NCBI GenBank assembly: GCA_964391725.1
Contig: CAYMNB010000005.1
Span: 22,538 to 86,537, forward strand
DNA from: SpSt-1165 sp964391725
GTDB taxonomy: Bacteria > Chloroflexota > Anaerolineae > Anaerolineales > Anaerolineaceae
Length of the DNA stretch: 64,000 nucleotides
Direction of reading: 5' to 3'
Shown: positions 16,987-25,758 of the stretch, piece after piece
Layout of the letters: each line of letters starts with the position of its first letter
Numbering within the stretch: position 1 is the first letter of the stretch
Translations under genes and position numbers: made by a program
Notes under the pieces: generated by a model
The model's database searches: none
What the model saw: the letters and a program-made list of their open reading frames with translations, nothing else
What the model was told of the DNA's origin: nothing

Positions 16987-18972
16987 TTACTGTTCACCTT
17001 TTTCGAATTGCACCTCCAGCATGCCATGACCGCTTAAGACAGGATACATCACATGGCAATAACCTTCAATTATGTCAAACGGAAGCACTTCACCTTCAGG
17101 CACCACTCGCACCAATTCGACAGGCTGGTCGACTTTCAGCCGAACGGGAATGCGTGTCAGTGTAATAATATCTTCGACCACATCGAAATCCCGCCCGCGC
17201 CGTTCAGGAATGAAGTGCAGTAGGTGGACAATGTCACGATGCTGTTGCGTCTGGCGGTTTACGGTCGCAATCAAAGTAGAAGGCCCATCAACCTGCAAAA
17301 CCGGATCAGGCATCAGCAGCTTAACCGCATTGAAAAACAATTGTTTCACCCAGCGCGGTGCGTTCTGTTCGTACTGTTGAAAGATTGGGTGGGCATAGGT
17401 GATCACATTCCCCTTGCGAGCAATGCCTGCCAGACCTTTCTCACCTGCTGAGGGGGTATGGCGATGTGAGCAAAAATGCTCCCAGGTTCGATTGAAATAC
17501 GGGATTTTCGTTTCTGCCAGCACTTCCGCATCATTCATAGCCATTTTCATCCCACGCAAATACATGACATGCTCCGTGGGCGGCAAACCTTCGCCGATCT
17601 CCCCCTGCGGAACGAGAAAATCCGGGGAATAATCAGCCTCCCCTAACAAGTCAACGCCTGTCAAACCACCCAGCATATACCCGCCATCTTTCGACAAGCC
17701 TGATTTATAAGAGCAGATCAACGCACCACCGGTGTTCACAAATTTCGTTAATTTCTCAGCCAGAGCGTGATCAACCACAATCTCGTCGGGCAGAATCAAC
17801 AAACGATAAGGACTCAGGTCAGATTGGCTGTCGATAACATCAAATTGTTGTTGCCCTTCTGTCAGCATGCGCAGAGCACCGGCTGTCGACATTGGCGTTC
17901 GCTCTTGGGTGAATTCTTCGACCGTGAATACCCCGATATCCACCCGCGCAGTTACTTCTTCACACCAGGCTTCTTTCTCCGCCACCTCTTCATACACCGA
18001 ACCGATCAGGTCATAGGTATATTGGCAGATCTTTCCATTCGGATGCAGCTGATCGCCGATAGAGCATTTGGCGTTCATCGAAAGCATGCGCATGCACTCA
18101 AAACGCAAAGCTGCCTGGTTCTTGAACGAATGGAAGTCACCCCAGGAAGTATGGAATTTCCCTGTCATCCCCAGACATTCCTTGCCAAGCGTTCTGGCGT
18201 AAGCCATTGCCACGGGAAAATGCATATAGCCCCAGCCTCCGCTTGGCAATGACTCCAGTTCAAAATGGGAGTAGGCAGAGGCGGTTTGACTTTCCACCGG
18301 CCCGATATTGCCGGCATTGTAGAAGATTGTGCAGTCCTGATTGAACTGTCGCACAAAGGCACTCATATCCCGCTTAAAATCATTGATCACCTGATGGGCA
18401 TAGACCATACGGTCGGCATGATCCGCAGGATTCAATCCCAACCGGCGCATGCCATCAATGGACCATTGGGAACAATCTTCGCGCACATCCACAATATCGA
18501 AGAAAATGCCATCCACCGGCATGCTTTCCAGCACTTCCTGCGTTTGGGCTTTGAGGAAATCCACATAAGGGCTGTGGACCAATAACTGCCGGTAAAAACC
18601 AGCCTCGAATGGACCAGTGGCTTTGATACGCCCGGTTTCGTCTACCGCCAGCCACTCAGGATGCTGTTTGGCAGTGAATTCGTCCCATTGCACTGTGATA
18701 TAGATCGGGACGCGGATACCACGCTTGTGGCAGGCCTCAATTTGTTCGATCAGCAGATGTTTGCGCGCAAGATGCGGATGAATCCTTTCCGGGAATAATT
18801 TCGAATCATAGTAAAGGTAGCCGTGATGGCAGCGCGCAAAACAAGTGATTGAATTAACATGAGCATTCTGCAGAGTCTGCGCAAACTCCTCGGCATCAAA
18901 TTCTGCCCCAATCTCGGGAATCAAACCGCTGGTGTGAAAATCCAGATGAACCTGACGAAATGGCATCGACAT
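16987..18972 (-). CDS. Glycoside-hydrolase-like protein of unassigned family (TIM barrel plus GATase-like domain)
   Basis: About 661 residues, no signal peptide, predicted cytosolic. The N-terminal half reads as a TIM-barrel glycosidase (HLDFHTSGLIPEIG, YITVQWDEFTA, VDGIFFDIVDVRED, STRONG similarity in style to hypothetical glycosyl hydrolase families and GH29/GH42 relatives). Residues about 370-480 resemble a beta-galactosidase trimerisation (class I GATase-like) domain: PYRLLILPDEIVVD and GGALICSYKSG. Candidate acidic residues lie in IFFDIVDVRED, but I cannot assign nucleophile and acid/base. AAGGAG lies 6 nt before ATG 18972. It starts 14 bp after the GH42 gene, so both probably act on the same oligosaccharide. 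Confidence 0.65.
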   Translation of the reverse strand: MSMPFRQVHLDFHTSGLIPEIGAEFDAEEFAQTLQNAHVNSITCFARCHHGYLYYDSKLFPERIHPHLARKHLLIEQIEACHKRGIRVPIYITVQWDEFTAKQHPEWLAVDETGRIKATGPFEAGFYRQLLVHSPYVDFLKAQTQEVLESMPVDGIFFDIVDVREDCSQWSIDGMRRLGLNPADHADRMVYAHQVINDFKRDMSAFVRQFNQDCTIFYNAGNIGPVESQTASAYSHFELESLPSGGWGYMHFPVAMAYARTLGKECLGMTGKFHTSWGDFHSFKNQAALRFECMRMLSMNAKCSIGDQLHPNGKICQYTYDLIGSVYEEVAEKEAWCEEVTARVDIGVFTVEEFTQERTPMSTAGALRMLTEGQQQFDVIDSQSDLSPYRLLILPDEIVVDHALAEKLTKFVNTGGALICSYKSGLSKDGGYMLGGLTGVDLLGEADYSPDFLVPQGEIGEGLPPTEHVMYLRGMKMAMNDAEVLAETKIPYFNRTWEHFCSHRHTPSAGEKGLAGIARKGNVITYAHPIFQQYEQNAPRWVKQLFFNAVKLLMPDPVLQVDGPSTLIATVNRQTQQHRDIVHLLHFIPERRGRDFDVVEDIITLTRIPVRLKVDQPVELVRVVPEGEVLPFDIIEGYCHVMYPVLSGHGMLEVQFEKGEQ

Positions 18973-18986
18973 TTTATTCTCCTTCA

Positions 18987-21098
18987 TTAGCCTTCACTCT
19001 CAACAAGCACACTGACACGCTGCGCAGGTGAGTTCACAATAACCAACCCATCATTGACCGGATACACATTTCCACCAACACAATCAACCATGTTGGACGC
19101 ACGTAAGAAGCCGGGAGCAAATCGCAACTCGACAGTATCGGCTTCTTTCGGATAAAAAACAAATACCATCTTTTTCCCCTGGCTTTCTCCGCTTTTGATA
19201 TACACAAAAGAATCAGACTTCACTGTTTCACCCGTTGCCCAGACCTCCGCCCCACAACCATTGGCTTCACATATCGCCGCAATGAAATCCTCAAAACCGG
19301 CGTACCAATCCTGGAAATAGGCTTCTCCCAGGTAACTGCCAACCAGAATAACCTTACCTGCTTTCACCCGCACCCGTGAAATGATCGCGCCTTCGCTATG
19401 GGTGCAAAGCACTTCACCACGGGTATTTTCCCAGGGGGTCAGCCATTGCGTGAGATGCAGCGGGAATTTTTGTCCACCATAACTGACTTCAACATGCTGC
19501 TCGATTAGGTTCCGCCTGCCGATCTCTTTCATGCCTGTTAATTTGGCAGTGAATCGCTGCTCCGGATAGCGGTAAATCCCTATCGGGTCAAAAGCGCCGC
19601 ATTCTGATTCACACACCAGGGTTCCACCACCTTCAATGAACGCAGATAGCGCAGCCTCAATCCTGGGGGTAGCCACCAGCATGCGCGGCAGGAACAGAAC
19701 CTTGATCTCGCTTAATTCTGCCAGATGTTCTTCTTCAATTACCCGATAGGGAATGGATTTGCGCACCAACGCCCGGCAATAACCCAACAGAGATTGCTTG
19801 GCTTTGTCAGCGGTTTCTTCCTGTGACCAGTGCAGGTAGTAGCTTTGCGGGCTGAACAGCACTCCCACCTTGCCTTCATTCATCTGGTAATCAGCCAGCA
19901 GATCACTATGTTCTTTGATAGCTGCATGCGTTTGGCGCATGGCATCCAGCCGTTCCTGCGCCAATCCGTCATCACCCGCCAACCCGAATCCGCCCGATTC
20001 CCGTCCGAAGATCTCGTTGCGCCAGCACCAGAACAGGATCGTATCCGCGCCGGAAGCAATACCGTTCCAGATCCAGCGTTGCTGTGAGGCAGCATCCACC
20101 GGGTCATACAGGTTGAAGCCTGTCGCTGAGCGCCCGCCCTGTACCTCACTCAACCACAGATGTTTGCCAGCGGAGGCTGCGGCTGAGCGCACCATATCAA
20201 TGCGATTGCCAAAGGCTGCATCGTCAATTCCTTCCCAGATGGGAAAACTGGAGGTGCCCACACCATCAATGGCGTCTGCCATGAACCAGTCATTGCCGCG
20301 ATTAATCGCCTGATTGAAATCCTGCCGGCCACCGCTCAACAATGGCGCCGGCTGCGCGGCGTGCACAGTAACGATATGATTTGGTACTACCTCTTTGAGG
20401 GTACGGTAGCGGTCGATGGCGTGCTGGTCAGAGCGCCAGGTTAAAAAGTGCTGAAATTCCATCATCTCTGTGTAAGGACGGTCGGGTTGTTTCCCCGGCA
20501 GCACGTCGTCCCAGCTGATATAACGCCGCTGCCACGCCTGATTCAATCCATCCAGCCCGCCGTATTTCTCGGAAAGCCAGTTTCTGAAGCGTGCGACGGT
20601 GTGTTCGCAATAACACACATAGCCATCCGCCTGCACATTCCAACGCAGTTCATTCCAGGCATCCCAGCCATGCACATTCGGGGCATTTTTGTAATGCTCT
20701 GCCGTGGTGCGCAGAAAATTTGCCATGCGCTCCCACACTTGCGGATGATCAAAACATCCGCCCGGAGTCAATCCATTGTGCACTTCACGGCGGTTGGAGG
20801 AGATGACTTTATGCCCCATGTGATCCACTAACTCACTGCCCGGGATCAATCGATGAATCCAGTAAGGATGAATGGCAGCGATTGTACTCAGCACGACTTT
20901 CAATCCATGTTTGTCTGCCAAGGCGACCAGTTCATCAAAGTCGTCATAGTTAAAAACGTCCGGTGTTGATTCAATCCACCCCCACACCAGCCACAATTGC
21001 ACCGAATCAAGCCCGCTGTCTTTCATTTTTTTGAGGTCATCTTCCCAATATTTTTGGTAAGGGAACGGCGGACGGTAATACTGCACTCCCAGGTTCAT
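18987..21098 (-). CDS. GH42-like beta-galactosidase
   Basis: Predicted retaining glycosidase, about 703 residues, as in GH42. The barrel begins at LGVQYYRPPFPYQKYWEDDL. The acid/base Glu is in GWDAWNELRWN and the nucleophile Glu in HLWLSEVQGG. A trimerisation GATase-like domain (VLFLPRMLVATPRIEAALS, GGGTLVCESECGAFD) and a C-terminal beta domain follow. There is no signal peptide, so it should cleave imported oligosaccharides in the cytosol. ATG 21098 has AAAGGAG at the right distance and lies 11 bp after the aldolase gene. The cluster has no transporter or regulator beside it. Confidence 0.85.
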   Translation of the reverse strand: MNLGVQYYRPPFPYQKYWEDDLKKMKDSGLDSVQLWLVWGWIESTPDVFNYDDFDELVALADKHGLKVVLSTIAAIHPYWIHRLIPGSELVDHMGHKVISSNRREVHNGLTPGGCFDHPQVWERMANFLRTTAEHYKNAPNVHGWDAWNELRWNVQADGYVCYCEHTVARFRNWLSEKYGGLDGLNQAWQRRYISWDDVLPGKQPDRPYTEMMEFQHFLTWRSDQHAIDRYRTLKEVVPNHIVTVHAAQPAPLLSGGRQDFNQAINRGNDWFMADAIDGVGTSSFPIWEGIDDAAFGNRIDMVRSAAASAGKHLWLSEVQGGRSATGFNLYDPVDAASQQRWIWNGIASGADTILFWCWRNEIFGRESGGFGLAGDDGLAQERLDAMRQTHAAIKEHSDLLADYQMNEGKVGVLFSPQSYYLHWSQEETADKAKQSLLGYCRALVRKSIPYRVIEEEHLAELSEIKVLFLPRMLVATPRIEAALSAFIEGGGTLVCESECGAFDPIGIYRYPEQRFTAKLTGMKEIGRRNLIEQHVEVSYGGQKFPLHLTQWLTPWENTRGEVLCTHSEGAIISRVRVKAGKVILVGSYLGEAYFQDWYAGFEDFIAAICEANGCGAEVWATGETVKSDSFVYIKSGESQGKKMVFVFYPKEADTVELRFAPGFLRASNMVDCVGGNVYPVNDGLVIVNSPAQRVSVLVESEG

Positions 21099-21109
21099 CT
21101 CTCTCTCCT

Positions 21110-21994
21110 TTATTGCCAATCAAAAAAGCCAATTTCAGTCAACCCGGCTTTCAAGGTTTTTTGTTCATCAAGGCTCAAAGACCTGTCCGGGAATTTAGCA
21201 GGCCCCACAGGCAGATCCAGCCATTGTAATACCTGTTTTATTGCCGGGACAAATGGATAGTCGAATACATGCCGCAGCATACGGTTGATACGCTGTTGAT
21301 ACAGGCTGGCGGCCGGCAGATCGTTTTTCTGGTAGGTATCATATAGAGCCGTATACACCTTCGGCATGATATTGGCTGGCGCAGAGATCACCCCCGGCAC
21401 CCCGTTCAACAAAGCCGCCAAAATTGCCTGATCCTGCCCGACAAAAGCGTTGGGTTTGGCAGGATGCTGGCTATAGTTGAACAGCTGCAGAATATCACCG
21501 CTGCTGTCTTTGATGCCGACCAGATTCTCAATCGTCATCAGTCGTTCAAATAGCCGGGCCGAGATGCGATAATGGGAATAGGCCGGCAGATGGTAGATCA
21601 TCACCGGCAGGCTGGATTCGGCGCACATCCGCTGATAAAACTGGTAAACAGCTTCTTCATCCAGCGGTGAGTAATAACCCGGCGGCAGCAGCGCCACTGC
21701 GTCAGCACCCAATTCGGCAGCCTGACGCATTAAAACCACCGATTCTTCAGAATGAAAAGCACTGCAATGCACGATAATTCCGGTTGGCGTCTTCTTCACC
21801 TTCATGACGGTTTCCAACAACGCCAGGCGCTCTTCCAGCGTGAATAGTATGCCTTCGCCGCCGGTTCCCCCCACGAACAGGCCGTGCACACCAGCCTTCT
21901 CCTGAAATTGCACCAGGGCAGGCAGTCCCGTCAAGTCAATCTTCTGATCATCCGCGACTGGTGTCGCCATGGCAGTATAGATGCCCGAAAACAT
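21110..21994 (-). CDS. DapA/NanA superfamily class I aldolase (N-acetylneuraminate-lyase-like)
   Basis: Schiff-base lyase or synthase of 294 residues, the usual family length. Visible signatures are the N-terminal GIYTAMATPVADDQ, the GGTGGEG loop, the catalytic Tyr in VMIYHLPAYS and the Schiff-base Lys in VGIKDSSGDI. Substrates in this superfamily include dihydrodipicolinate precursors, sialic acid and 2-keto-3-deoxy sugar acids. The position directly before two glycosidases favours a sugar-acid lyase over lysine biosynthesis. ATG 21994 follows GAGAAAGGG; an upstream in-frame ATG would run into the tpiA terminator hairpin. Confidence 0.82.
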   Translation of the reverse strand: MFSGIYTAMATPVADDQKIDLTGLPALVQFQEKAGVHGLFVGGTGGEGILFTLEERLALLETVMKVKKTPTGIIVHCSAFHSEESVVLMRQAAELGADAVALLPPGYYSPLDEEAVYQFYQRMCAESSLPVMIYHLPAYSHYRISARLFERLMTIENLVGIKDSSGDILQLFNYSQHPAKPNAFVGQDQAILAALLNGVPGVISAPANIMPKVYTALYDTYQKNDLPAASLYQQRINRMLRHVFDYPFVPAIKQVLQWLDLPVGPAKFPDRSLSLDEQKTLKAGLTEIGFFDWQ

Positions 21995-22030
21995 ACGCCT
22001 TTTCCCTTTCTCTGAACATGTTTTGGTATG

Positions 22031-22064
22031 AAAAAACGATACCATCAAATGATGGTATCGTTTT
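22031..22064 (-). terminator. Rho-independent terminator of tpiA
   Basis: A 15-bp perfect stem (22033-22047 with 22050-22064, 2-nt loop) runs into a T6 tract on the minus strand. It sits 17 bp past the tpiA stop and before the aldolase ATG, so the aldolase-glycosidase genes must have their own promoter downstream of it or rely on read-through. Confidence 0.9.
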
Positions 22065-22080
22065 GATTGTCATGACAACC

Positions 22081-22848
22081 TCATGCCTTGCATTGGGCTG
22101 CCACCCGCACGATCTCAACGAAATCGGGTTTCAGGCTGGCACCGCCCACCAGAGCCCCATCAATGTCAGGCATCGAGAAAAATTCTTCTGCGTTGGCCGG
22201 GCTGACCGACCCGCCATATTGGATGCGCAGCGCTTCCGCGGTTTCCTCTCCGAACAATTCGGCCACCGGGGTTCTCACATAATCGTGGATCACCTGGTTC
22301 GCCAATTCACCGCTGGCTGCCAGACCCGTGCCGATCGCCCAGATCGGTTCATAGGCGATGACCATGCCGGCAACCTGCTCGGCTGTCAAATCCGCCAAAT
22401 CTGCCTTCACTTGCGCGGTGACGATGTCTTTGGTTTTACCTGCCTGGTTCTCTTCATAGGTCTCACCCACACACAAAATCGGGATCAAACCGACCGCGAA
22501 GGCTGCCTTGATTTTCTTATTGACCATCTCATCGGTCTCATGAAAATAAGCGCGCCGCTCTGAATGGCCCAAAATCACATACTGGCAGAATTCTTTCACC
22601 ATCTCGGGAGAAACCTCACCGGTATAAGCACCTTTTGGCTCAAAGTAGAGATTCTGGGCACCGACAAACAGGTTTGTGCCCTCACAGAGACCTGCCACAA
22701 CCGGCAGAGAAGGAAACACCGGACAAACCACGGCTTCCACGCCTTCAATTTGGTCGATACCTGCTTCCAGCATAGTGCGGGTAAATTCCGCAGCCTCACT
22801 TGCTTTTTTATTCATCTTCCAGTTTCCAGCAACGATCGGGGTGCGCAT
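22081..22848 (-). CDS. tpiA: Triosephosphate isomerase
   Basis: Glycolytic enzyme interconverting dihydroxyacetone phosphate and glyceraldehyde 3-phosphate in the cytosol. It has 255 residues. All catalytic elements are present: Asn9 and Lys11 in GNWKMN, His in ILGHSERR, Glu in AYEPIWAIGTG, and the phosphate-binding GGS in IQYGGSVSPANA. It is apparently monocistronic, divergent from the B12-binding protein gene and closed by a strong terminator; no other glycolytic gene is adjacent. Confidence 0.97.
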   Translation of the reverse strand: MRTPIVAGNWKMNKKASEAAEFTRTMLEAGIDQIEGVEAVVCPVFPSLPVVAGLCEGTNLFVGAQNLYFEPKGAYTGEVSPEMVKEFCQYVILGHSERRAYFHETDEMVNKKIKAAFAVGLIPILCVGETYEENQAGKTKDIVTAQVKADLADLTAEQVAGMVIAYEPIWAIGTGLAASGELANQVIHDYVRTPVAELFGEETAEALRIQYGGSVSPANAEEFFSMPDIDGALVGGASLKPDFVEIVRVAAQCKA

Positions 22849-22934
22849 ATATTAATACTCCTTGGCTTTTTTTATCAATATCAGTATCATTTTACCACCT
22901 GCCCTTCAGCACAACATTCTTTTTCATCCTCTGA

Positions 22935-22963
22935 GGACAACCTTCCTGAACAAAGGGTATAAT
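22935..22963 (+). promoter_or_regulatory. Candidate promoter of the B12-binding subunit gene
   Basis: A perfect TATAAT (22958-22963) lies 44 nt before ATG 23008. The hexamer 17 nt upstream (GGACAA) is a weak -35. It faces away from tpiA in a 159-bp divergent spacer. Confidence 0.4.
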
Positions 22964-23007
22964 TGACAGAAACAGACACCAACCACCTAAGAGAAGATCG
23001 GATATCT

Positions 23008-23409
23008 ATGGAAAAGAAGATACGCGTACTCATTGCCAAACCCGGATTGGATGGTCATGACCGCGGCGCTAAAGTCATCGCCCGTGCCTTACGAGATGCC
23101 GGCATGGAGGTGATCTACACCGGCTTGCGCCAGACCGCGGAAATGATCGCAGAAGCCGCTCTGCAAGAAGATGTTGATGTGGTGGGCCTTTCCATTCTTT
23201 CAGGCGCGCACATGACCCTGGTGCCTAAGGTGCTGGACCTGCTGAACGCCAACGGGCAGGACAATGTGCTGGTACTGGTGGGCGGTATTATCCCCGAGGC
23301 CGATATCCCCTTGCTCAAAGAAAAAGGGGTTTTCGAAGTTTTCGGACCTGGCGCGTTCACCACAGAAGTGGTCAACACCATCCAACAAGCCCTTGCCCAA
23401 CCAGCCTGA
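23008..23409 (+). CDS. Methylmalonyl-CoA mutase small subunit (cobalamin-binding)
   Basis: Stand-alone B12-binding subunit of 133 residues. The base-off cobalamin motif DxHxxG is in GLDGHDRGAKVI, with the following SxL (LSILSG) and GG (LVGGIIPEAD) elements in order. Separate catalytic and B12 chains are typical of archaeal and some Chloroflexota mutases. It interconverts succinyl-CoA and methylmalonyl-CoA, or a related acyl-CoA isomer, with a large subunit that is not in this window. ATG 23008 gives the expected start MEKKIRVLIAKPG. It is followed after 5 bp by meaB, the mutase chaperone, which supports the assignment. Confidence 0.9.
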   Translation: MEKKIRVLIAKPGLDGHDRGAKVIARALRDAGMEVIYTGLRQTAEMIAEAALQEDVDVVGLSILSGAHMTLVPKVLDLLNANGQDNVLVLVGGIIPEADIPLLKEKGVFEVFGPGAFTTEVVNTIQQALAQPA

Positions 23410-23414
23410 GAGAC

Positions 23415-24434
23415 ATGCAGCCCCAAGAACTGATTTACAAAGCCCTTGCGGGTGACCGGCTGGCGCTTACCCGCCTCCTGAGTCTGTTTGAGAACCAGAC
23501 AGACGATCTTGCCGAGATCATGGAACAGATTCATCCCCACACCGGTAAAGCGCATCGTATTGGTATCACCGGAGCGCCCGGTACCGGCAAATCAACCCTC
23601 ACCACCTGCCTGACCTCGGCATTTCGCAAACAGGATAAGACCGTGGCGATCCTCGCCATCGACCCCAGCAGCCCGTTTTCCGGCGGCGCGTTACTCGGTG
23701 ATCGTATCCGCATGCGCGAACTGGCTGGAGACAGCGGGGTTTTCATCCGCTCAATGGCAACCCGCGGTCACACTGGCGGTATTGCCAGCGCTGCTTACCA
23801 GGCAATTGCCCTGTTTGATGCGGTAGGATTTGATATCGTATTGATCGAAACAGTCGGCGCCGGCCAGGCAGAGGTGGAAATCGCCAGCATGGCCCACACC
23901 ACCATCGTGGTAGAGGCGCCGGGGTTGGGCGACGAAATCCAGGCCAACAAAGCCGGCATTCTTGAGATCGCCGACATCTTTGTCATCAACAAAGCCGACC
24001 TGCCAGGTGCAATCCAGACAGAAAACGCCTTGCGATCTGTGTTTGATGTAAATCACAACACCGTCCACAAACATCTTCGCGACATTGATATCAGCGAACC
24101 AAAAGATGAATCTTCTTCCCATAAGGTCCAATGGCATTGCCAGATCCTGAAGACAGTTGCACGCACATGTGAAGGAATCGACGATCTGGTGACTGCTATT
24201 CATGAACACGCCAGTCACTTGATCGAGACCGATCAATGGTACGCCAAAATGGCACTGCAGTTCGAATACCAGTTTGAATCACACCTCAGCAAAGCTTTAT
24301 TCGCAAGTTGGAAAGCTTCACTGACACCTGAAGATCTTGACAACCTCCATAAACAGCTACACTGCCGAATGCATGCCCCAGAGTTTCTGGCGAAAAAAGT
24401 GTTGAACGGAGTGTCAATTTCTCAGAAAAAATAA
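23415..24434 (+). CDS. meaB: MeaB/ArgK-type GTPase (acyl-CoA mutase chaperone)
   Basis: G3E-type P-loop GTPase, 339 residues, that protects and reloads B12-dependent acyl-CoA mutases. Walker A is GITGAPGTGKSTLTTCL (about 52-68). AIDPSSPFSGGALLGDRIRM is diagnostic for the family, the Walker B/switch is in IETVGAGQAEVEIA, and the base-recognition motif NKAD is in FVINKADLPG. It is coupled to the B12-binding subunit 5 bp upstream. KamDE in the same window is another B12 enzyme, but its own reactivation genes kamBC are with it, so this MeaB more likely serves methylmalonyl-CoA mutase. Confidence 0.94.
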   Translation: MQPQELIYKALAGDRLALTRLLSLFENQTDDLAEIMEQIHPHTGKAHRIGITGAPGTGKSTLTTCLTSAFRKQDKTVAILAIDPSSPFSGGALLGDRIRMRELAGDSGVFIRSMATRGHTGGIASAAYQAIALFDAVGFDIVLIETVGAGQAEVEIASMAHTTIVVEAPGLGDEIQANKAGILEIADIFVINKADLPGAIQTENALRSVFDVNHNTVHKHLRDIDISEPKDESSSHKVQWHCQILKTVARTCEGIDDLVTAIHEHASHLIETDQWYAKMALQFEYQFESHLSKALFASWKASLTPEDLDNLHKQLHCRMHAPEFLAKKVLNGVSISQKK

Positions 24435-24527
24435 GCTATACTTAGCCGCAATATCTGCACCGCTCCACCCCCATCCTAATTAGTGATTGATTACCAACTC
24501 CCAATAAATACAGGAGGAATGATCCCT

Positions 24528-25718
24528 ATGCAAGGTAAAAGCAAGCTGTTTCAATACTCCATGTTCGCCCTGTTGTATTTCTCACAAGGCACCATTCTCA
24601 GTTACTTCACCGCTCTAAATGCCCTGTATTTGCTTGAAAATGGCCTGGAAATGGCAAATATTGGCATTTTGGGTACCATTGCCATGATTCCATTTATTTT
24701 GAAGATTTTCCTTGGTTATTTGAGCGACAAAGTCAACCTGTTCGGGAAAGGCCACCGCAAACCCTACATCCTCATCGGGCTTGCTATCCAATTCATCTGT
24801 TTAATCATTGTGCCCTTTATCAACCCATCTACCAACTTCACCGGTTTTGTCATCGCTGCATTCATGGTGCAATTCGGTATGGCACTGTATGATACCTGCA
24901 CCGATGGCCTCGCATTGGACGTGATCCCGAAAGATGAACAGGGTACGATTCAAGCCTTCATGGTCGGCGGACGTGCAGTCGGTCTGATTGCCACGGCTAC
25001 TGTGGTAGGCGTGCTGGCAGACCTCGTTTCCTGGTACGCAGTTTTCTTCGCCCTGGCTTTCTTCACCCTGTTCCCCCTGCCGTTTGTCCTGCAAGTCAAA
25101 GACGGCGCCCGTACCGGTGAACAACGCTTTGACCTGGGGGCTTTCCGCACCCTGGGACGCCGCAACGTGATCGCCATTGCTGCCATCGGTTTCATCATTT
25201 TCTTCATCATCGTTGGCATCAACCAGATCATCAATCCTTACATGGAGAATGAATTCGGTATCACTCTATCACAGGCAGGCACCTTGACAACCGTTTGGGG
25301 CATTGGCATCCTGGTCGGGTCGATTTTCGGTGGGAAGATTTTTGATGCAATCGGCCAACGACAGGCAATCTATGTTGGCATAGGCTTGTCGATCATCTCC
25401 CTGGTCGGGCTGGCATTCATCCCGACACTCTGGTTGGCCTGGGTGTTTATGTTCATCTTCGGCTTTTCCTACGGCACCTACCAGACCATCTATTTTGCCC
25501 TGGCGATGAATATCACCGAAACCGCCATCGCCGCTTCGATGTTTGCCATTCTTATGTCAATCACCAATATCGGCCAGGCAGTCGGTATGGGCGTAACCGG
25601 TTTCGCCGTTATGCCTGACGCTCTTGGTTACAGAACTACCTTGCTGGTATTTGCTGCCTGCAACTTTTTACTGCTGCCTCTGATGCGTCCGGCTTTTCGG
25701 TCATCTCAAAAAGCGTAG
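24528..25718 (+). CDS. MFS transporter
   Basis: Integral membrane transporter of 396 residues with about 12 hydrophobic helices. The loop between helices 2 and 3 (LGYLSDKVNLFGKGHRKPY) is the major-facilitator signature, and DTCTDGLALDVIPKDEQG resembles the AmpG/acetyl-CoA-transporter subgroup. Substrate unknown. AGGAGG ends 10 nt before ATG 24528; the ATG at 24519 is too close to it. It follows meaB by 93 bp and may have its own promoter (a TATACT at about 24436). Confidence 0.88.
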   Translation: MQGKSKLFQYSMFALLYFSQGTILSYFTALNALYLLENGLEMANIGILGTIAMIPFILKIFLGYLSDKVNLFGKGHRKPYILIGLAIQFICLIIVPFINPSTNFTGFVIAAFMVQFGMALYDTCTDGLALDVIPKDEQGTIQAFMVGGRAVGLIATATVVGVLADLVSWYAVFFALAFFTLFPLPFVLQVKDGARTGEQRFDLGAFRTLGRRNVIAIAAIGFIIFFIIVGINQIINPYMENEFGITLSQAGTLTTVWGIGILVGSIFGGKIFDAIGQRQAIYVGIGLSIISLVGLAFIPTLWLAWVFMFIFGFSYGTYQTIYFALAMNITETAIAASMFAILMSITNIGQAVGMGVTGFAVMPDALGYRTTLLVFAACNFLLLPLMRPAFRSSQKA

Positions 25719-25720
25719 AG

Positions 25721-25747
25721 GAAAAAACTCCCCAAGTTTTGGGGAGT
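25721..25747 (-). terminator. Terminator between MFS gene and plsC
   Basis: A 9-bp perfect stem (ACTCCCCAA / TTGGGGAGT) with a 3-nt loop. On the minus strand it is followed by a T7 run, so it mainly ends the acyltransferase transcript; on the plus strand only a weak T tract follows. Confidence 0.82.
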
Positions 25748-25758
25748 CTTCAATTTGA

